64,000 nt of DNA from Weissella minor (GTDB taxonomy: Bacteria > Bacillota > Bacilli > Lactobacillales > Lactobacillaceae): NCBI RefSeq assembly GCF_001437425.1, contig NZ_JQCD01000024.1:281863-345862 (forward strand), given 5' to 3'. The notes under the pieces are model-generated. The model did no database searches, was not told the origin of the DNA, and was given only the letters and a program-made list of their open reading frames with translations. A program made the translations under genes and the position numbers. Below are positions 46,280 to 55,190 of this stretch, one piece after another; within the stretch, counting starts at the first letter, position 1, and each line of letters starts with the position of its first letter.

Positions 46280-46338
46280 ATAGAGTGTAGACAGGTAGTT
46301 AGAAACTACAATTTAAATAGAATGATGAAGGTGATTTC

Positions 46339-47358
46339 ATGCGGTATATTTCATATTTTGACGGTAACGATGCCCCAACTAACATTGCGACGGATGCATG
46401 GTTACTCAGTAACTTACATGCAGATGAACCGGTTTTTGCGCTTTGGCAAAATAAGAATGCGGTAATCATTGGACGTAATCAAGATACGTATGAAGAAATT
46501 AATCAAGATTTTGTTGATGAAAAGGACATTCAAGTTGTTCGAAGAGTAACGGGTGGTGGTGCTGTCTATCACGATATGGGAAATATCTGTTTTAGCTTGT
46601 TCGTTCCAGTTACATCAGAGACAGGTGATATTAACTTTGGAACATTTATTAAGCCCGTCTTGAAGGCTTTGCAAGATATGGGAATTGATGCCGAATTGAC
46701 AGGCCGTAACGATATTGTTGTTGACGGTAAGAAGATTTCAGGTAACGCCCAACGTATGGAACGTGGCTACGTTTTGCATCATGGAACTTTGATGTATGAC
46801 GTTGATATTGACACAATGGTGCGTTCATTGAATGTTTCAGATGATAAGTTCATTTCAAAGGCTGCTAAGTCAGTGCGTAGTCGTGTTGCTATGATTCATG
46901 ATATTAAGCCTGATTTGTCATATGATGACTTGGTTGCTGGATTAATGGATGAATTAACAAATCACGGTGAGGATGGCGAGTATGTTTTGACTGATGAACA
47001 ACGTCAAAGCATTTTGGACTTACGCGATAACCAATTTGCAACTTGGGATTGGACATTTGGTGAGTCACCAGCTTCTGACTTCCATAATGAACAACGCTTT
47101 GATGGCGGAACACTTGGGATTTCAGTTCAACTTGAAAACGGTGTGATTAAGGGAATTGATTTCAATGGAGACTTCCTAGGATTAGAGGAATGGCGTGACA
47201 TTGAAGATAAATTCATTGGTATTCCATTCAAGAGCGACGCTTTGCTTGAAGTGTTAAATGAAAATAATCCAAATCAACAGTATTTCGGAACTGTAACCAA
47301 TGAAGAAATTGCTGGATTAGTAAATGTTGAAAAGGATGATAACAAAGACTTTGTATAA
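46339..47358 (+). CDS. lplA: lipoate--protein ligase
   Basis: Attaches lipoate to the E2 lipoyl domain. The 339-aa LplA-type protein has VIIGRNQDTYEEIN, VRRVTGGGAVYHDMGN (RRxxGGGxVxHD signature) and GRNDIVVDGKKISGNAQ with the catalytic lysine, followed by the C-terminal accessory domain. It is the first gene of the pdh operon, so the modifying enzyme is made together with its target. A 43-base gap with GAAAGGA precedes pdhA. Confidence 0.95.
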   Translation: MRYISYFDGNDAPTNIATDAWLLSNLHADEPVFALWQNKNAVIIGRNQDTYEEINQDFVDEKDIQVVRRVTGGGAVYHDMGNICFSLFVPVTSETGDINFGTFIKPVLKALQDMGIDAELTGRNDIVVDGKKISGNAQRMERGYVLHHGTLMYDVDIDTMVRSLNVSDDKFISKAAKSVRSRVAMIHDIKPDLSYDDLVAGLMDELTNHGEDGEYVLTDEQRQSILDLRDNQFATWDWTFGESPASDFHNEQRFDGGTLGISVQLENGVIKGIDFNGDFLGLEEWRDIEDKFIGIPFKSDALLEVLNENNPNQQYFGTVTNEEIAGLVNVEKDDNKDFV

Positions 47359-47401
47359 TATTTGATCAAAGTCTTAATGCTTTGAAAGAAAGGAATTTTA
47401 C

Positions 47402-48538
47402 ATGGCAACTATTAGTGATTCAAATAAGAAAGTCTTGGACTTTAATTACCAATTGCAAGCACAAGATGAGGCGTTTCCAACATTAAGTGTTTTGGATAAT
47501 GATGGAAATATTGTCGATGAAGACGCTTTGCAACGTGCCGAATTGACTGATGAACAACTTGTTGAATTGATGAAGCGCATGGTGTTTAGTCGTGAGCTTG
47601 GAATTCGTTCAACTAAGTTGGCTAAGCAAGGTCGTTTTGGATTCTTTGCGCCAACTGCTGGTCAAGAAGCTTCACAAATGGCTTCATCTTTTGCATTTAA
47701 TGATGAAGACTGGTTGTTCCCTGGATATCGTGATATTCCAGAAATTATCGTTAAGGGTTGGCCAATCTGGCGTGCCTTTTTGTGGTCACGTGGACACGTT
47801 GAAGGAAATAAGTTGCTAGATAAGGACTTAAATGATGTGCATGCTTGGATTCCACAAATTATCATTGGTGCGCAATACGTTGAAGCTGCCGGTGTTGCTG
47901 TTGGATTGAAGAAGCGTCAAAAGGATGCAGTTGCTTATACTTACACTGGTGATGGTGGAACATCGCAAGGTGACTTCTACGAAGGCATGAATTTTGCGGC
48001 TGCTTACAAGGCAAATGCGGTCTTCATCGTTCAAAATAATGGTTACGCGATTTCAACACCACGTCACGTTCAAACTGCAGCACCTCATTTGGCTGCAAAG
48101 GGTTGGGGTGTTGGAATTCCAAGCTTAGTTGTTGATGGAAATGATGCAATTGCCGTTTACCTAGCTGCAAAGGAAGCACGTGCATGGGCTGCCAACGGTA
48201 ATGGACCTGTTTTGATTGAAACATTGACTGACCGTTTGGGACCACACTCAACTGCTGGTGATGATCCATTGCGTTATCGTACACAAGACGATATCGACGA
48301 ATGGTGGAAGAAAGAGCCATTGTTGCGTATGCGTACATTCTTGACAAACAAGGGTATTTGGAACGAAGACATTGAACAAGCTTACATCGATGAAGTGAAT
48401 GCCGATATTGATGAAAACATCAAGATTGCTGATAACATCGAGAAACAAAAGATTAGTGACTTTATCAAGAATACATTTGAACAACCTAGTCAAGCAATGG
48501 AAGAACAAATTGCACGTTTTGAAAGTGAGGGTAAATAG
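47402..48538 (+). CDS. pdhA: pyruvate dehydrogenase E1 alpha
   Basis: Thiamine-diphosphate-dependent E1 alpha subunit of 378 aa. YTYTGDGGTSQGDFYEGMNFA, followed by VQNNGYAIST, is the ThDP-binding GDG-x-NN motif. HSTAGDDPLRYR contains the conserved phosphorylation-loop histidine region. It decarboxylates pyruvate together with PdhB. The stop is directly followed by the pdhB ATG. Confidence 0.95.
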   Translation: MATISDSNKKVLDFNYQLQAQDEAFPTLSVLDNDGNIVDEDALQRAELTDEQLVELMKRMVFSRELGIRSTKLAKQGRFGFFAPTAGQEASQMASSFAFNDEDWLFPGYRDIPEIIVKGWPIWRAFLWSRGHVEGNKLLDKDLNDVHAWIPQIIIGAQYVEAAGVAVGLKKRQKDAVAYTYTGDGGTSQGDFYEGMNFAAAYKANAVFIVQNNGYAISTPRHVQTAAPHLAAKGWGVGIPSLVVDGNDAIAVYLAAKEARAWAANGNGPVLIETLTDRLGPHSTAGDDPLRYRTQDDIDEWWKKEPLLRMRTFLTNKGIWNEDIEQAYIDEVNADIDENIKIADNIEKQKISDFIKNTFEQPSQAMEEQIARFESEGK

Positions 48539-49519
48539 ATGGCTGTTAAAACTTACTTAGCCGCGATTAACGAAGCACTTGATTTAGCTTTGGATCACGA
48601 TGAAAATACATTGATTTTTGGTGAAGACGTTGGTAAGAACGGTGGGGTTTTCCGTGCTACTGATGGCTTACAAGCTAAGCATGGTGAGGACCGTGTCTTC
48701 AATACGCCACTTGCTGAATCAGGAATTGGTGGTATGGCAATCGGTTTGACGACACAAGGATATCGTCCAATTATGGAAATTCAATTCTTTGGATTCTTAT
48801 TTGAAGTGATTGATTCAATTGCTGGACAAATGTCACGTAACCGTTTCCGTTCAGGTGCAACACGTACACAGCCTATTGTTGTTCGCGCACCATATGGTGG
48901 TGGAACAAAGACACCTGAAATGCACGCGGATAACTTAGAAGGTATTGTTTCACAAATTCCAGGTATTCGTGTTGTTATGCCTGCTAACCCAGAAGATGCT
49001 AAAGGACTTCTTTTGAGCTCAATTGAGTCAAATGACCCTGTTGTCTTCTTGGAGAACTTGCATTTGTATCGTTCATTGAAGGGTGAAGTACCAGAAGGAT
49101 ACTACACAACACCATTGGATAAGGCCGCCATTGCCCGTGAAGGTGAAGATGTATCAATCATCAGTTACGGAGGTGGTGTACCTGTTTCCCTTAAGGCTGC
49201 TGATGAGCTTGAAAAAGAAGGTATTAAAGCAGAAGTTGTTGATTTGCGGACAGTGTCACCTTTGGACATTGAAACAATTGGTGAATCAGTTAAGAAGACT
49301 GGACGTGTCGTTGTTGTTCAAGAAGCACAACGTATGGCTGGAGTTGGGGCTGATGTCATGGCTGAAATTTCAGAACGCTTTATTTTAAGTTTGAAAGCAC
49401 CAATCGGTCGTGTTGCTGCTCCAGATACAGTGTATCCTTTTGCGCAAGCAGAAAATGACTGGATGATTAAGGCGGATGACGTCATTGAAAAGACGAAGGA
49501 GGTTGTCAACTATGACTGA
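48539..49519 (+). CDS. pdhB: pyruvate dehydrogenase E1 beta
   Basis: E1 beta subunit, 326 aa. [17 protein letters not shown] holds the conserved catalytic Glu, [14 protein letters not shown] and [18 protein letters not shown] the interface, and [16 protein letters not shown] the C-terminal domain. The start is immediately behind the pdhA stop with GAGGG as ribosome-binding site. It overlaps pdhC by 8 bases. Confidence 0.95.
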   Translation: MAVKTYLAAINEALDLALDHDENTLIFGEDVGKNGGVFRATDGLQAKHGEDRVFNTPLAESGIGGMAIGLTTQGYRPIMEIQFFGFLFEVIDSIAGQMSRNRFRSGATRTQPIVVRAPYGGGTKTPEMHADNLEGIVSQIPGIRVVMPANPEDAKGLLLSSIESNDPVVFLENLHLYRSLKGEVPEGYYTTPLDKAAIAREGEDVSIISYGGGVPVSLKAADELEKEGIKAEVVDLRTVSPLDIETIGESVKKTGRVVVVQEAQRMAGVGADVMAEISERFILSLKAPIGRVAAPDTVYPFAQAENDWMIKADDVIEKTKEVVNYD

Positions 49520-50831
49520 AATCTTTAAAATGCCCGATATCGGGGAAGGCATGACGGAAGGTGAAATTACCAATTGGTTGGTTAAAGTTGGTGATGACGT
49601 CAAGGCTGATGATTCCGTTGCGGAAGTACAAAATGACAAGTTGATGCAAGAAATTCTTTCACCTTATTCTGGTAAGGTTACAAAGCTGTTTGTTGAGCCA
49701 AATACAATGGTCACAGTTGGTGATTCTTTGATTGAGTTTGACGGCGATGGTGCCGGTGAAGCAAGTGAACCCGCAGCACCAGCTGCGACTGAAGCACCTG
49801 CAGTACCTGCAAACGAGCCTGCTTCAGCACCTGCAGAAGCGCCAGCTGGTCAAGCAGCGCCTGTTGTTGCATCCAATGGACAAATTTTGGCGATGCCATC
49901 AGTTCGTCATTACGCTGCACAACATGATATTGATTTGACACAGGTTAGTGCAACTGGACGTCATGGTCATATTACATTGGCTGACGTTGAAGGATTTACA
50001 GGTGCAGCTCCTGCTGCCCCTGCAAATGAAGCAACGCCTGCAGCAGAACCAGCACCAGTTGCTGCTGCCGCTGCAGCAACTGAAGCTCCAGCAGCAGAAG
50101 CCGCTAAGCCTGTTGCACCAGCACACGTTACTGAAGGTCGTCAACCAATGACACCAACACGTCGTGCAATTGCTGGTGCCATGACTAAGCAAAATGCCAC
50201 AATTCCAACTGTAACAAACTTCGATAGTGTTGAAGTTTCAAAGTTGGTTGATCACCGTAAGTCATTTAAGGCTGCCGCCGCTGATCAAGGTATCCGCTTA
50301 ACTTACTTGGCATATGCTGTTAAGGCTTTAGCTGCAACAGGTAAGAAGTTCCCAGAATTGAATGCTTCTGTTGACATGGATAGCAATGAAATTGTTTACC
50401 ATGATGAAGTAAATATGGGAATTGCTGTTAACGCTCCAAGTGGTTTGTATGTGCCTGTGATTGCTGATGCTGATCGTAAGTCAATCTTGACAATTGCGCA
50501 AGAAATTGGTGATTTAGCAGAAGCGGTACGTAATGGTACGATTAAGCCATCACAAATGAAGGGTGCAACAATGACCATTTCAAACCTAGGTTCTGCACGT
50601 GGAACTTGGTTCACACCAATTATTAATGGTAGTGAATCAATTATCCTAGGATTGGGATCAATTTTGAAGGAACCAATCGTGGATGCAGATGGTGAATTAG
50701 CAGTTGGACAAAACATGAAGCTATCATTGTCATATGACCACCGTTTGATCGATGGTATGTTGGGTCAAGAGGCTTTGAACTACTTGAAGCAATTGTTGGC
50801 TGATCCAGCTTACATGTTGATGGAGGTATAA
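49512..50831 (+). CDS. pdhC: dihydrolipoamide acetyltransferase (PDH E2)
   Basis: E2 core of PDH, 439 aa. One lipoyl domain (residues 1-78) with the lipoylated Lys43 in QNDKLMQE, a long Ala/Pro/Glu linker, a peripheral E1/E3-binding domain ([27 protein letters not shown]), a second Ala/Pro linker and the catalytic domain ending with DHRLIDG. The frame is open upstream, but AAGGAGG directly before and the lipoyl start [13 protein letters not shown] set the ATG at 49512, overlapping pdhB. A single lipoyl domain is normal for Gram-positive E2. Confidence 0.96.
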   Translation: MTEIFKMPDIGEGMTEGEITNWLVKVGDDVKADDSVAEVQNDKLMQEILSPYSGKVTKLFVEPNTMVTVGDSLIEFDGDGAGEASEPAAPAATEAPAVPANEPASAPAEAPAGQAAPVVASNGQILAMPSVRHYAAQHDIDLTQVSATGRHGHITLADVEGFTGAAPAAPANEATPAAEPAPVAAAAAATEAPAAEAAKPVAPAHVTEGRQPMTPTRRAIAGAMTKQNATIPTVTNFDSVEVSKLVDHRKSFKAAAADQGIRLTYLAYAVKALAATGKKFPELNASVDMDSNEIVYHDEVNMGIAVNAPSGLYVPVIADADRKSILTIAQEIGDLAEAVRNGTIKPSQMKGATMTISNLGSARGTWFTPIINGSESIILGLGSILKEPIVDADGELAVGQNMKLSLSYDHRLIDGMLGQEALNYLKQLLADPAYMLMEV

Positions 50832-50835
50832 GAGT

Positions 50836-52245
50836 ATGGTTGTAGGAGCACAAGCAACAGAATTAGACACAATCGTGATTGGTTCAGGCCCTGGAGGCTA
50901 TGTTGCGGCAATTCGTGCGGCCGAATTAGGTCAACAAGTTACCGTTATTGAACGTGGCAACATCGGTGGTGTATGTTTAAATATTGGATGTATCCCATCA
51001 AAAGCTTTGATTAATGTTGGGCACCACTATCAAGCCACACAACAAGAAAATCCATTTGGACTTTCTGTTGAAGGGGCTAGTATTGATTGGTCAAAGACAC
51101 AAGATTGGAAGCAACACAGTGTTGTTGATCAATTGACATCTGGTGTGTCAATGCTATTCAAAAAGCATAAGATTGATGTGATTCAAGGTGATGCATCATT
51201 TATTGATAATGAAACGATTAATGTTATTCAAGAAGATGGACATCAATTGTTGCAATTTAATAATGCGATTATTGCGACTGGATCACGTCCAGTTGAAATT
51301 CCAGGCTTTAAATTCAAGGGACGTGTTGTTGATTCAACTGGTGCCTTGAGCTTACCTGAAATTCCAAAAAGCTTGATTGTTGTCGGTGGTGGTGTCATTG
51401 GTTCTGAATTGGGTGGTGCATATGCCAACTTTGGAACAAATGTCACGATTGTTGAAGGTTTGGACCATACTTTAAATGGTTTTGACAAGGAAATGACAAA
51501 GCCTGTCTTGGATGATTTCAAGAAGAAGGGTGGCGAAATTTTCACATCAGCAATGGCCAAGTCAGTTGATCAAACGGATGATGATGTTACTTTGACATTT
51601 GAAGTTGACGGTAAGGAACAAACTGTGACGGGTGATTACTTGCTTGTTTCAGTAGGTCGTCGACCAAATACAGATGAGCTAGGGTTGAATAATACAGATG
51701 TTAAGGTTTCCGATCGTGGTTTAATTGAAATTGATGATCAAATGCAAACATCAACGCATCACATTTATGCCATTGGTGACGTCACTGCTGGACCTGCCTT
51801 AGCACATAAGGCTAGTTTCCAAGCTAAGATTGCTGCTGCAGCAATTACTGGTGACCCAACCGCACATGATATTCATTATTCATTGCCTTCAGTTGCTTAT
51901 ACGAATTACGAAATGGCAACTACTGGTGAAACACCCGAGTCAGTGAAAGAGAACAAGTTGAATGCAAAGGTAACTAAGTTCCCATTTGCAGCCAATGGAC
52001 GTGCGTTGTCAATGAATGAAGGTGTTGGATTTATTCGTTTGATTACGGATAAAGAAACAAATGCTGTGCTAGGAGGCCAAATTGTTGGACCTGGTGCTTC
52101 AGATTTGATTTCAGAGATTTCATTAGCGATTGAAAGTGGCTTGACCACAAATGATATTTCATTAACAATCCATCCACATCCAACTTTGGGTGAAGGAATT
52201 ATGGATGCTGCTGAAGTAGCAGATGGTCTTGGAATTCATATCTAG
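50836..52245 (+). CDS. pdhD: dihydrolipoamide dehydrogenase (E3)
   Basis: FAD-dependent E3, 469 aa, reoxidising the lipoyl arm of PdhC and reducing NAD+. IGSGPGGYVAAIRAAELG is the FAD-binding motif, GGVCLNIGCIPSKAL the redox-active disulfide (Cys47, Cys52), VVGGGVIGSELGGAYANFG the NAD site and HPHPTLGE the catalytic His-Glu near the C-terminus. It is last of the lplA-pdhABCD operon and followed by a terminator. Confidence 0.96.
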   Translation: MVVGAQATELDTIVIGSGPGGYVAAIRAAELGQQVTVIERGNIGGVCLNIGCIPSKALINVGHHYQATQQENPFGLSVEGASIDWSKTQDWKQHSVVDQLTSGVSMLFKKHKIDVIQGDASFIDNETINVIQEDGHQLLQFNNAIIATGSRPVEIPGFKFKGRVVDSTGALSLPEIPKSLIVVGGGVIGSELGGAYANFGTNVTIVEGLDHTLNGFDKEMTKPVLDDFKKKGGEIFTSAMAKSVDQTDDDVTLTFEVDGKEQTVTGDYLLVSVGRRPNTDELGLNNTDVKVSDRGLIEIDDQMQTSTHHIYAIGDVTAGPALAHKASFQAKIAAAAITGDPTAHDIHYSLPSVAYTNYEMATTGETPESVKENKLNAKVTKFPFAANGRALSMNEGVGFIRLITDKETNAVLGGQIVGPGASDLISEISLAIESGLTTNDISLTIHPHPTLGEGIMDAAEVADGLGIHI

Positions 52246-52261
52246 TATGATTTGAAAAAAT

Positions 52262-52299
52262 AAAAAGGGCGGGCAGCTAAAGCCCACTCTTTTTATTTT
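52262..52299 (+). terminator. intrinsic terminator of the pdh operon
   Basis: AAAAAG-GGCGGGC pairs imperfectly with GCCCACTCTTTTT around AGCTAAA, followed by T. Confidence 0.7.
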
Positions 52300-52326
52300 T
52301 TAATATAGGAGAAAGGTGGGGAACGT

Positions 52327-53139
52327 ATGACATTTTTTAAAACAAATGATAATGTACGGCTTAATTATCAATTGCAAGGGCCCTATGATGGTCCCGTTAT
52401 CGTGTTTTCAACGGGATATTCAGGTGATCAAGCAACATGGAATATGCAAATCCCCTATTTTTTAGAAAAAGGGTATCGTATTTTAACGTGGGATTATCGG
52501 GCGCATGGACATAGCGATCAGGTTGATTACGGATTACGAATTGCCAGATTAGCGAGTGATTTGAATGAATTGTTGACGCAGTTACACTTGGACCAAGTTA
52601 TTTTAGTTGGTCACTCCATGGGGACGATGGTTCATTATGCCTATGTGTCACTATTTGGGCAAAAGCGAATTCGCGCAATTGTGTCTGAAGATCAACCACC
52701 TAAAATGTTAACGGATGAAAATTGGTTTTATGGGCGCTATGATTTAACCTATGCCAATTTAGAGCAAATGGCTGAAGACTTCCCAAAAACGCCACTTATT
52801 CGCAAACGAATTTCAGATGATGTTAAACGAGCAATTAGTGATAGCCATCCTAAATTTGATTTTAAGGCAACCCGCCCGTTAATTGTGGATGGTATGGAAC
52901 AAGATTTTACAGATGTCGTCCGAATTGAAACGTGTCCACATTTGTTTATTGCTGGCGGAAAATCACCATTATATGATGCACATCAGGCTGAAGCAGCACG
53001 TTCATTACATCAAAATGCCTTGTCACAAGCGGTGGTGTTAGATGAGTGTGGGCACATTCCACATTTAGAGGATGTGGAAAAATTTAATCGAACGCTCGAA
53101 GCTTTCTTTATAACTGTCCGTGCGTCAGAGGAGGAATAG
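52327..53139 (+). CDS. alpha/beta hydrolase
   Basis: A 270-aa cytosolic alpha/beta hydrolase. VLVGHSMGTMVHYAY is the nucleophile elbow (Ser near 98), GKSPLYDAHQAE lies near the acid residue, and CGHIPHLEDVEKF holds the catalytic histidine. It looks like a general esterase/peroxidase-like member with no substrate clue. The next gene starts 5 bases after its stop with AGGAGGA between, so the two are cotranscribed. Confidence 0.85.
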   Translation: MTFFKTNDNVRLNYQLQGPYDGPVIVFSTGYSGDQATWNMQIPYFLEKGYRILTWDYRAHGHSDQVDYGLRIARLASDLNELLTQLHLDQVILVGHSMGTMVHYAYVSLFGQKRIRAIVSEDQPPKMLTDENWFYGRYDLTYANLEQMAEDFPKTPLIRKRISDDVKRAISDSHPKFDFKATRPLIVDGMEQDFTDVVRIETCPHLFIAGGKSPLYDAHQAEAARSLHQNALSQAVVLDECGHIPHLEDVEKFNRTLEAFFITVRASEEE

Positions 53140-53144
53140 AGACT

Positions 53145-54143
53145 ATGTGTACTTCTTTATTGATGACGGCAACTGACGGATCACATTTGTTTTCTAGAAC
53201 CATGGATTGGCATACTGAAGCCTCACGTCCCATTTTTTTACCACGACATTATGCGTGGCAGTCGCTTTATAATGGTAAATCACATGTGGGGCCTTATGCC
53301 GTTCTTGGCGTTGGGGAACCACACCGATACCATGAAGATGTGTCTGATGGTATTAATGAAATGGGGCTGTCGGTTCAAAAGTTAACCTATCAGAATGCAG
53401 CTATCTATAATGATGAGCGTCAAGATGACGAAACCCAAATTGCGCCATTTGAATTTGTACTGTGGGCGTTGACACATTGTCGTTCTGTGGCAGATTTGAT
53501 TAATCAATTACCACAAATTCAATTAATGACCAGTAAAGAAGCGGATGTCACATATGCACAAGGACCGCACGAGCTACATTTTGTGGCCACTGATGCAACA
53601 GGCCGCTTTATCGTGATTGAACCAAATGGTATGCCAATGACAGTCATTAATAACCCCTTGAATGTGACCACCAATGCAGTTGATTTTGAACGCGAGGTTG
53701 AACGCTTAAAGGAATATTTCCCTTTGAAAGTCGATTGTTGGCAAGATTTACCATTTAATCAAAATCGTGTTACGGATGGAAAATTTAGTGGATTGAAAAA
53801 GGAACCGAGCGGATTTACACCCACTGCGCGTTTTATTCGAACCATGGTAAATAAGGAACGTTTGGATGCCTTTAATAATGAGCAAGAAAATGTGATTGCT
53901 TCTTGGCATGTACTAAATAATGTCACTGTACCTGCTCAACATACGCGATCAGATACCTATACGGTTTACCGTAGTGCGGTTGGGCTAGAAAGTAAGGTAA
54001 TGTATTTTCAAGGTTATTCAGATACACGTATCTATCGGATTGAATTTCCAATGAATTATCAAATACTGGATGAAGTGCTGATTTTTAAAAATACACATGC
54101 AGAATTATTTGATGGGATGGATGAAGAAAATTATTTATTTTAG
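53145..54143 (+). CDS. choloylglycine hydrolase/penicillin V acylase family protein
   Basis: A 332-aa Ntn-hydrolase beginning MCTS, so Cys2 becomes the N-terminal nucleophile. Arg18, Asp21, Asn177 and Arg229 fit the catalytic residues of bile salt hydrolases and penicillin V acylases. At the BSH substrate-site Asn near residue 82, this protein reads KLTYQN, without Asn at that place and with Tyr82, as in penicillin V acylases. It is therefore an amide hydrolase of this family whose substrate may not be conjugated bile salts. It follows an alpha/beta hydrolase in a two-gene operon. Confidence 0.85.
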   Translation: MCTSLLMTATDGSHLFSRTMDWHTEASRPIFLPRHYAWQSLYNGKSHVGPYAVLGVGEPHRYHEDVSDGINEMGLSVQKLTYQNAAIYNDERQDDETQIAPFEFVLWALTHCRSVADLINQLPQIQLMTSKEADVTYAQGPHELHFVATDATGRFIVIEPNGMPMTVINNPLNVTTNAVDFEREVERLKEYFPLKVDCWQDLPFNQNRVTDGKFSGLKKEPSGFTPTARFIRTMVNKERLDAFNNEQENVIASWHVLNNVTVPAQHTRSDTYTVYRSAVGLESKVMYFQGYSDTRIYRIEFPMNYQILDEVLIFKNTHAELFDGMDEENYLF

Positions 54144-54170
54144 CGCACTTAGTGATGAGAAATGATATAT

Positions 54171-54199
54171 TTGACATTAATTAGTAATATAGGTAGAAT
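54171..54199 (+). promoter_or_regulatory. promoter of the 54244 gene
   Basis: TTGACA (54171-54176), 17 bases, TAGAAT (54194-54199), 45 bases before the start codon. Confidence 0.7.
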
Positions 54200-54243
54200 A
54201 AAATTGTGAAATTTATTTAGAGATAGGAAATGAGGATAGTTAG

Positions 54244-54651
54244 ATGAGTCGTGATACAATCAAAAACATTATTATTGCTATTTTAGCAATTGCATTAGTT
54301 GGAACTGGGGCATACGCTGTACAGGCTAAGCAGCATGTAGATAAGTTACAGCCCCAAGTAAATGAACGAATCACACGCATGGAAACTGGTGAGTATAAAG
54401 TTTCAAGTAAGAGTTTAAAAGCTAAAACTGCGGAAATTAAAGATGACCAATTAATTTTTGATAAGAAAACAACATATTATATGGTTCGTGGAATTAGTAA
54501 GAAGAACTCAAAGGATAATTTCGTTATCTTGCAAAACGTAAAGAATAACAATACAAATCTTTACCAATTGAAGAGTAAGGACAATAAGTTAGATTTCTAT
54601 AAAATTAAAAATGGAAAACCAGGCTCTTTGGCATTTTCGTTGAACAAGTAA
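54244..54651 (+). CDS. membrane-anchored hypothetical protein, 135 aa
   Basis: I do not recognise this family. A short N-terminus (MSRDTIKN) precedes one hydrophobic helix (residues about 9-27), after which a Lys-rich extracellular part follows, with no cysteine lipobox or cell-wall sorting signal. It is likely held at the membrane with its C-terminus outside. A good promoter, ATGAGGA ribosome-binding site and terminator make it a self-standing unit. Confidence 0.7.
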   Translation: MSRDTIKNIIIAILAIALVGTGAYAVQAKQHVDKLQPQVNERITRMETGEYKVSSKSLKAKTAEIKDDQLIFDKKTTYYMVRGISKKNSKDNFVILQNVKNNNTNLYQLKSKDNKLDFYKIKNGKPGSLAFSLNK

Positions 54652-54661
54652 TTTAAATATA

Positions 54662-54708
54662 AAATCGTAATTAGTCTCCAAGGTCGTGGCTAATTACGAT
54701 TTTTTTAT
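54662..54708 (+). terminator. intrinsic terminator
   Basis: AAATCGTAATTAG and CTAATTACGATTT form a perfect 13-bp stem, followed by T. Confidence 0.88.
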
Positions 54709-54756
54709 TTAAGAGGAAAGTATACAATTTTGCAGTTGATGTAACCCTCTCTTTAA

Positions 54757-54786
54757 TTGACACTAAAGCTTAATTTAAGCTATAAT
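54757..54786 (+). promoter_or_regulatory. strong promoter with operator-like palindrome
   Basis: TTGACA (54757-54762), 18-base spacer, TATAAT (54781-54786). AGCTTAATTTAAGCT (54767-54781), a perfect inverted repeat, fills the spacer and would let a repressor compete with RNA polymerase. The next gene starts about 400 bases downstream, so either a long leader or a lost gene lies between. Confidence 0.65.
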
Positions 54787-54966
54787 ATCAAGTATTGCAC
54801 ACGATAATTAACCACTGAAATTTAACGTTTAAAAGAATTTTAATTAAAATGGTTTTGGTAAAAAATAATGAATAAAGTCATTTATTGTTTTTGTGGTGAG
54901 TATTTAAAATATTTAATATTGTATGAATTAATAATGATTTAAAAAATAGCAATGAATTTAATTTAA

Positions 54967-55095
54967 AGTTCACCTATAACGGCAGATTTCATTAATTTCC
55001 CAATGTTAACTGGAAATTGTGTATATCATCTTGCTGGGGGCTTTTTCCTAATGATTATTGTCTTGTTGCTGTTTAAGAGTATGGGAGAAAAATAG
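54967..55095 (+). pseudogene. remnant of an LPxTG-type surface protein C-terminus
   Basis: A 42-codon open frame between stops reads SPITADFINFPMLTG, then GNCVYHLAGG, then a hydrophobic stretch FFLMIIVLLLF and a charged tail KSMGEK before TAG. A PxxTG box, membrane span and basic tail are the layout of a sortase sorting signal. There is no start codon in a sensible place, so this looks like the tail of a lost wall-anchored protein. Confidence 0.4.
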
Positions 55096-55190
55096 TGGGT
55101 AAAAGTTCAGAATTAACATATAGTAACTATCAATTAACATGTAAAGTTAATAGTGATGCAGAAAAATGGAATATATAAAGGGGTTAACTG
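55096..55190. other. intergenic remainder before the first glycerophosphotransferase gene
   Basis: AT-rich sequence; a 27-codon frame from GTG 55095 (VGKSSELTYSNYQL...) has no supporting ribosome-binding site. AAAGGGG, 10 bases before 55191, is the site for the next gene. Confidence 0.3.

Noticed and set aside
49711-50192. Several open frames on both strands inside the pdhC linker
   Set aside because: They arise from Ala/Pro-rich coding bias of the linker; pdhC itself is intact and has all domains.
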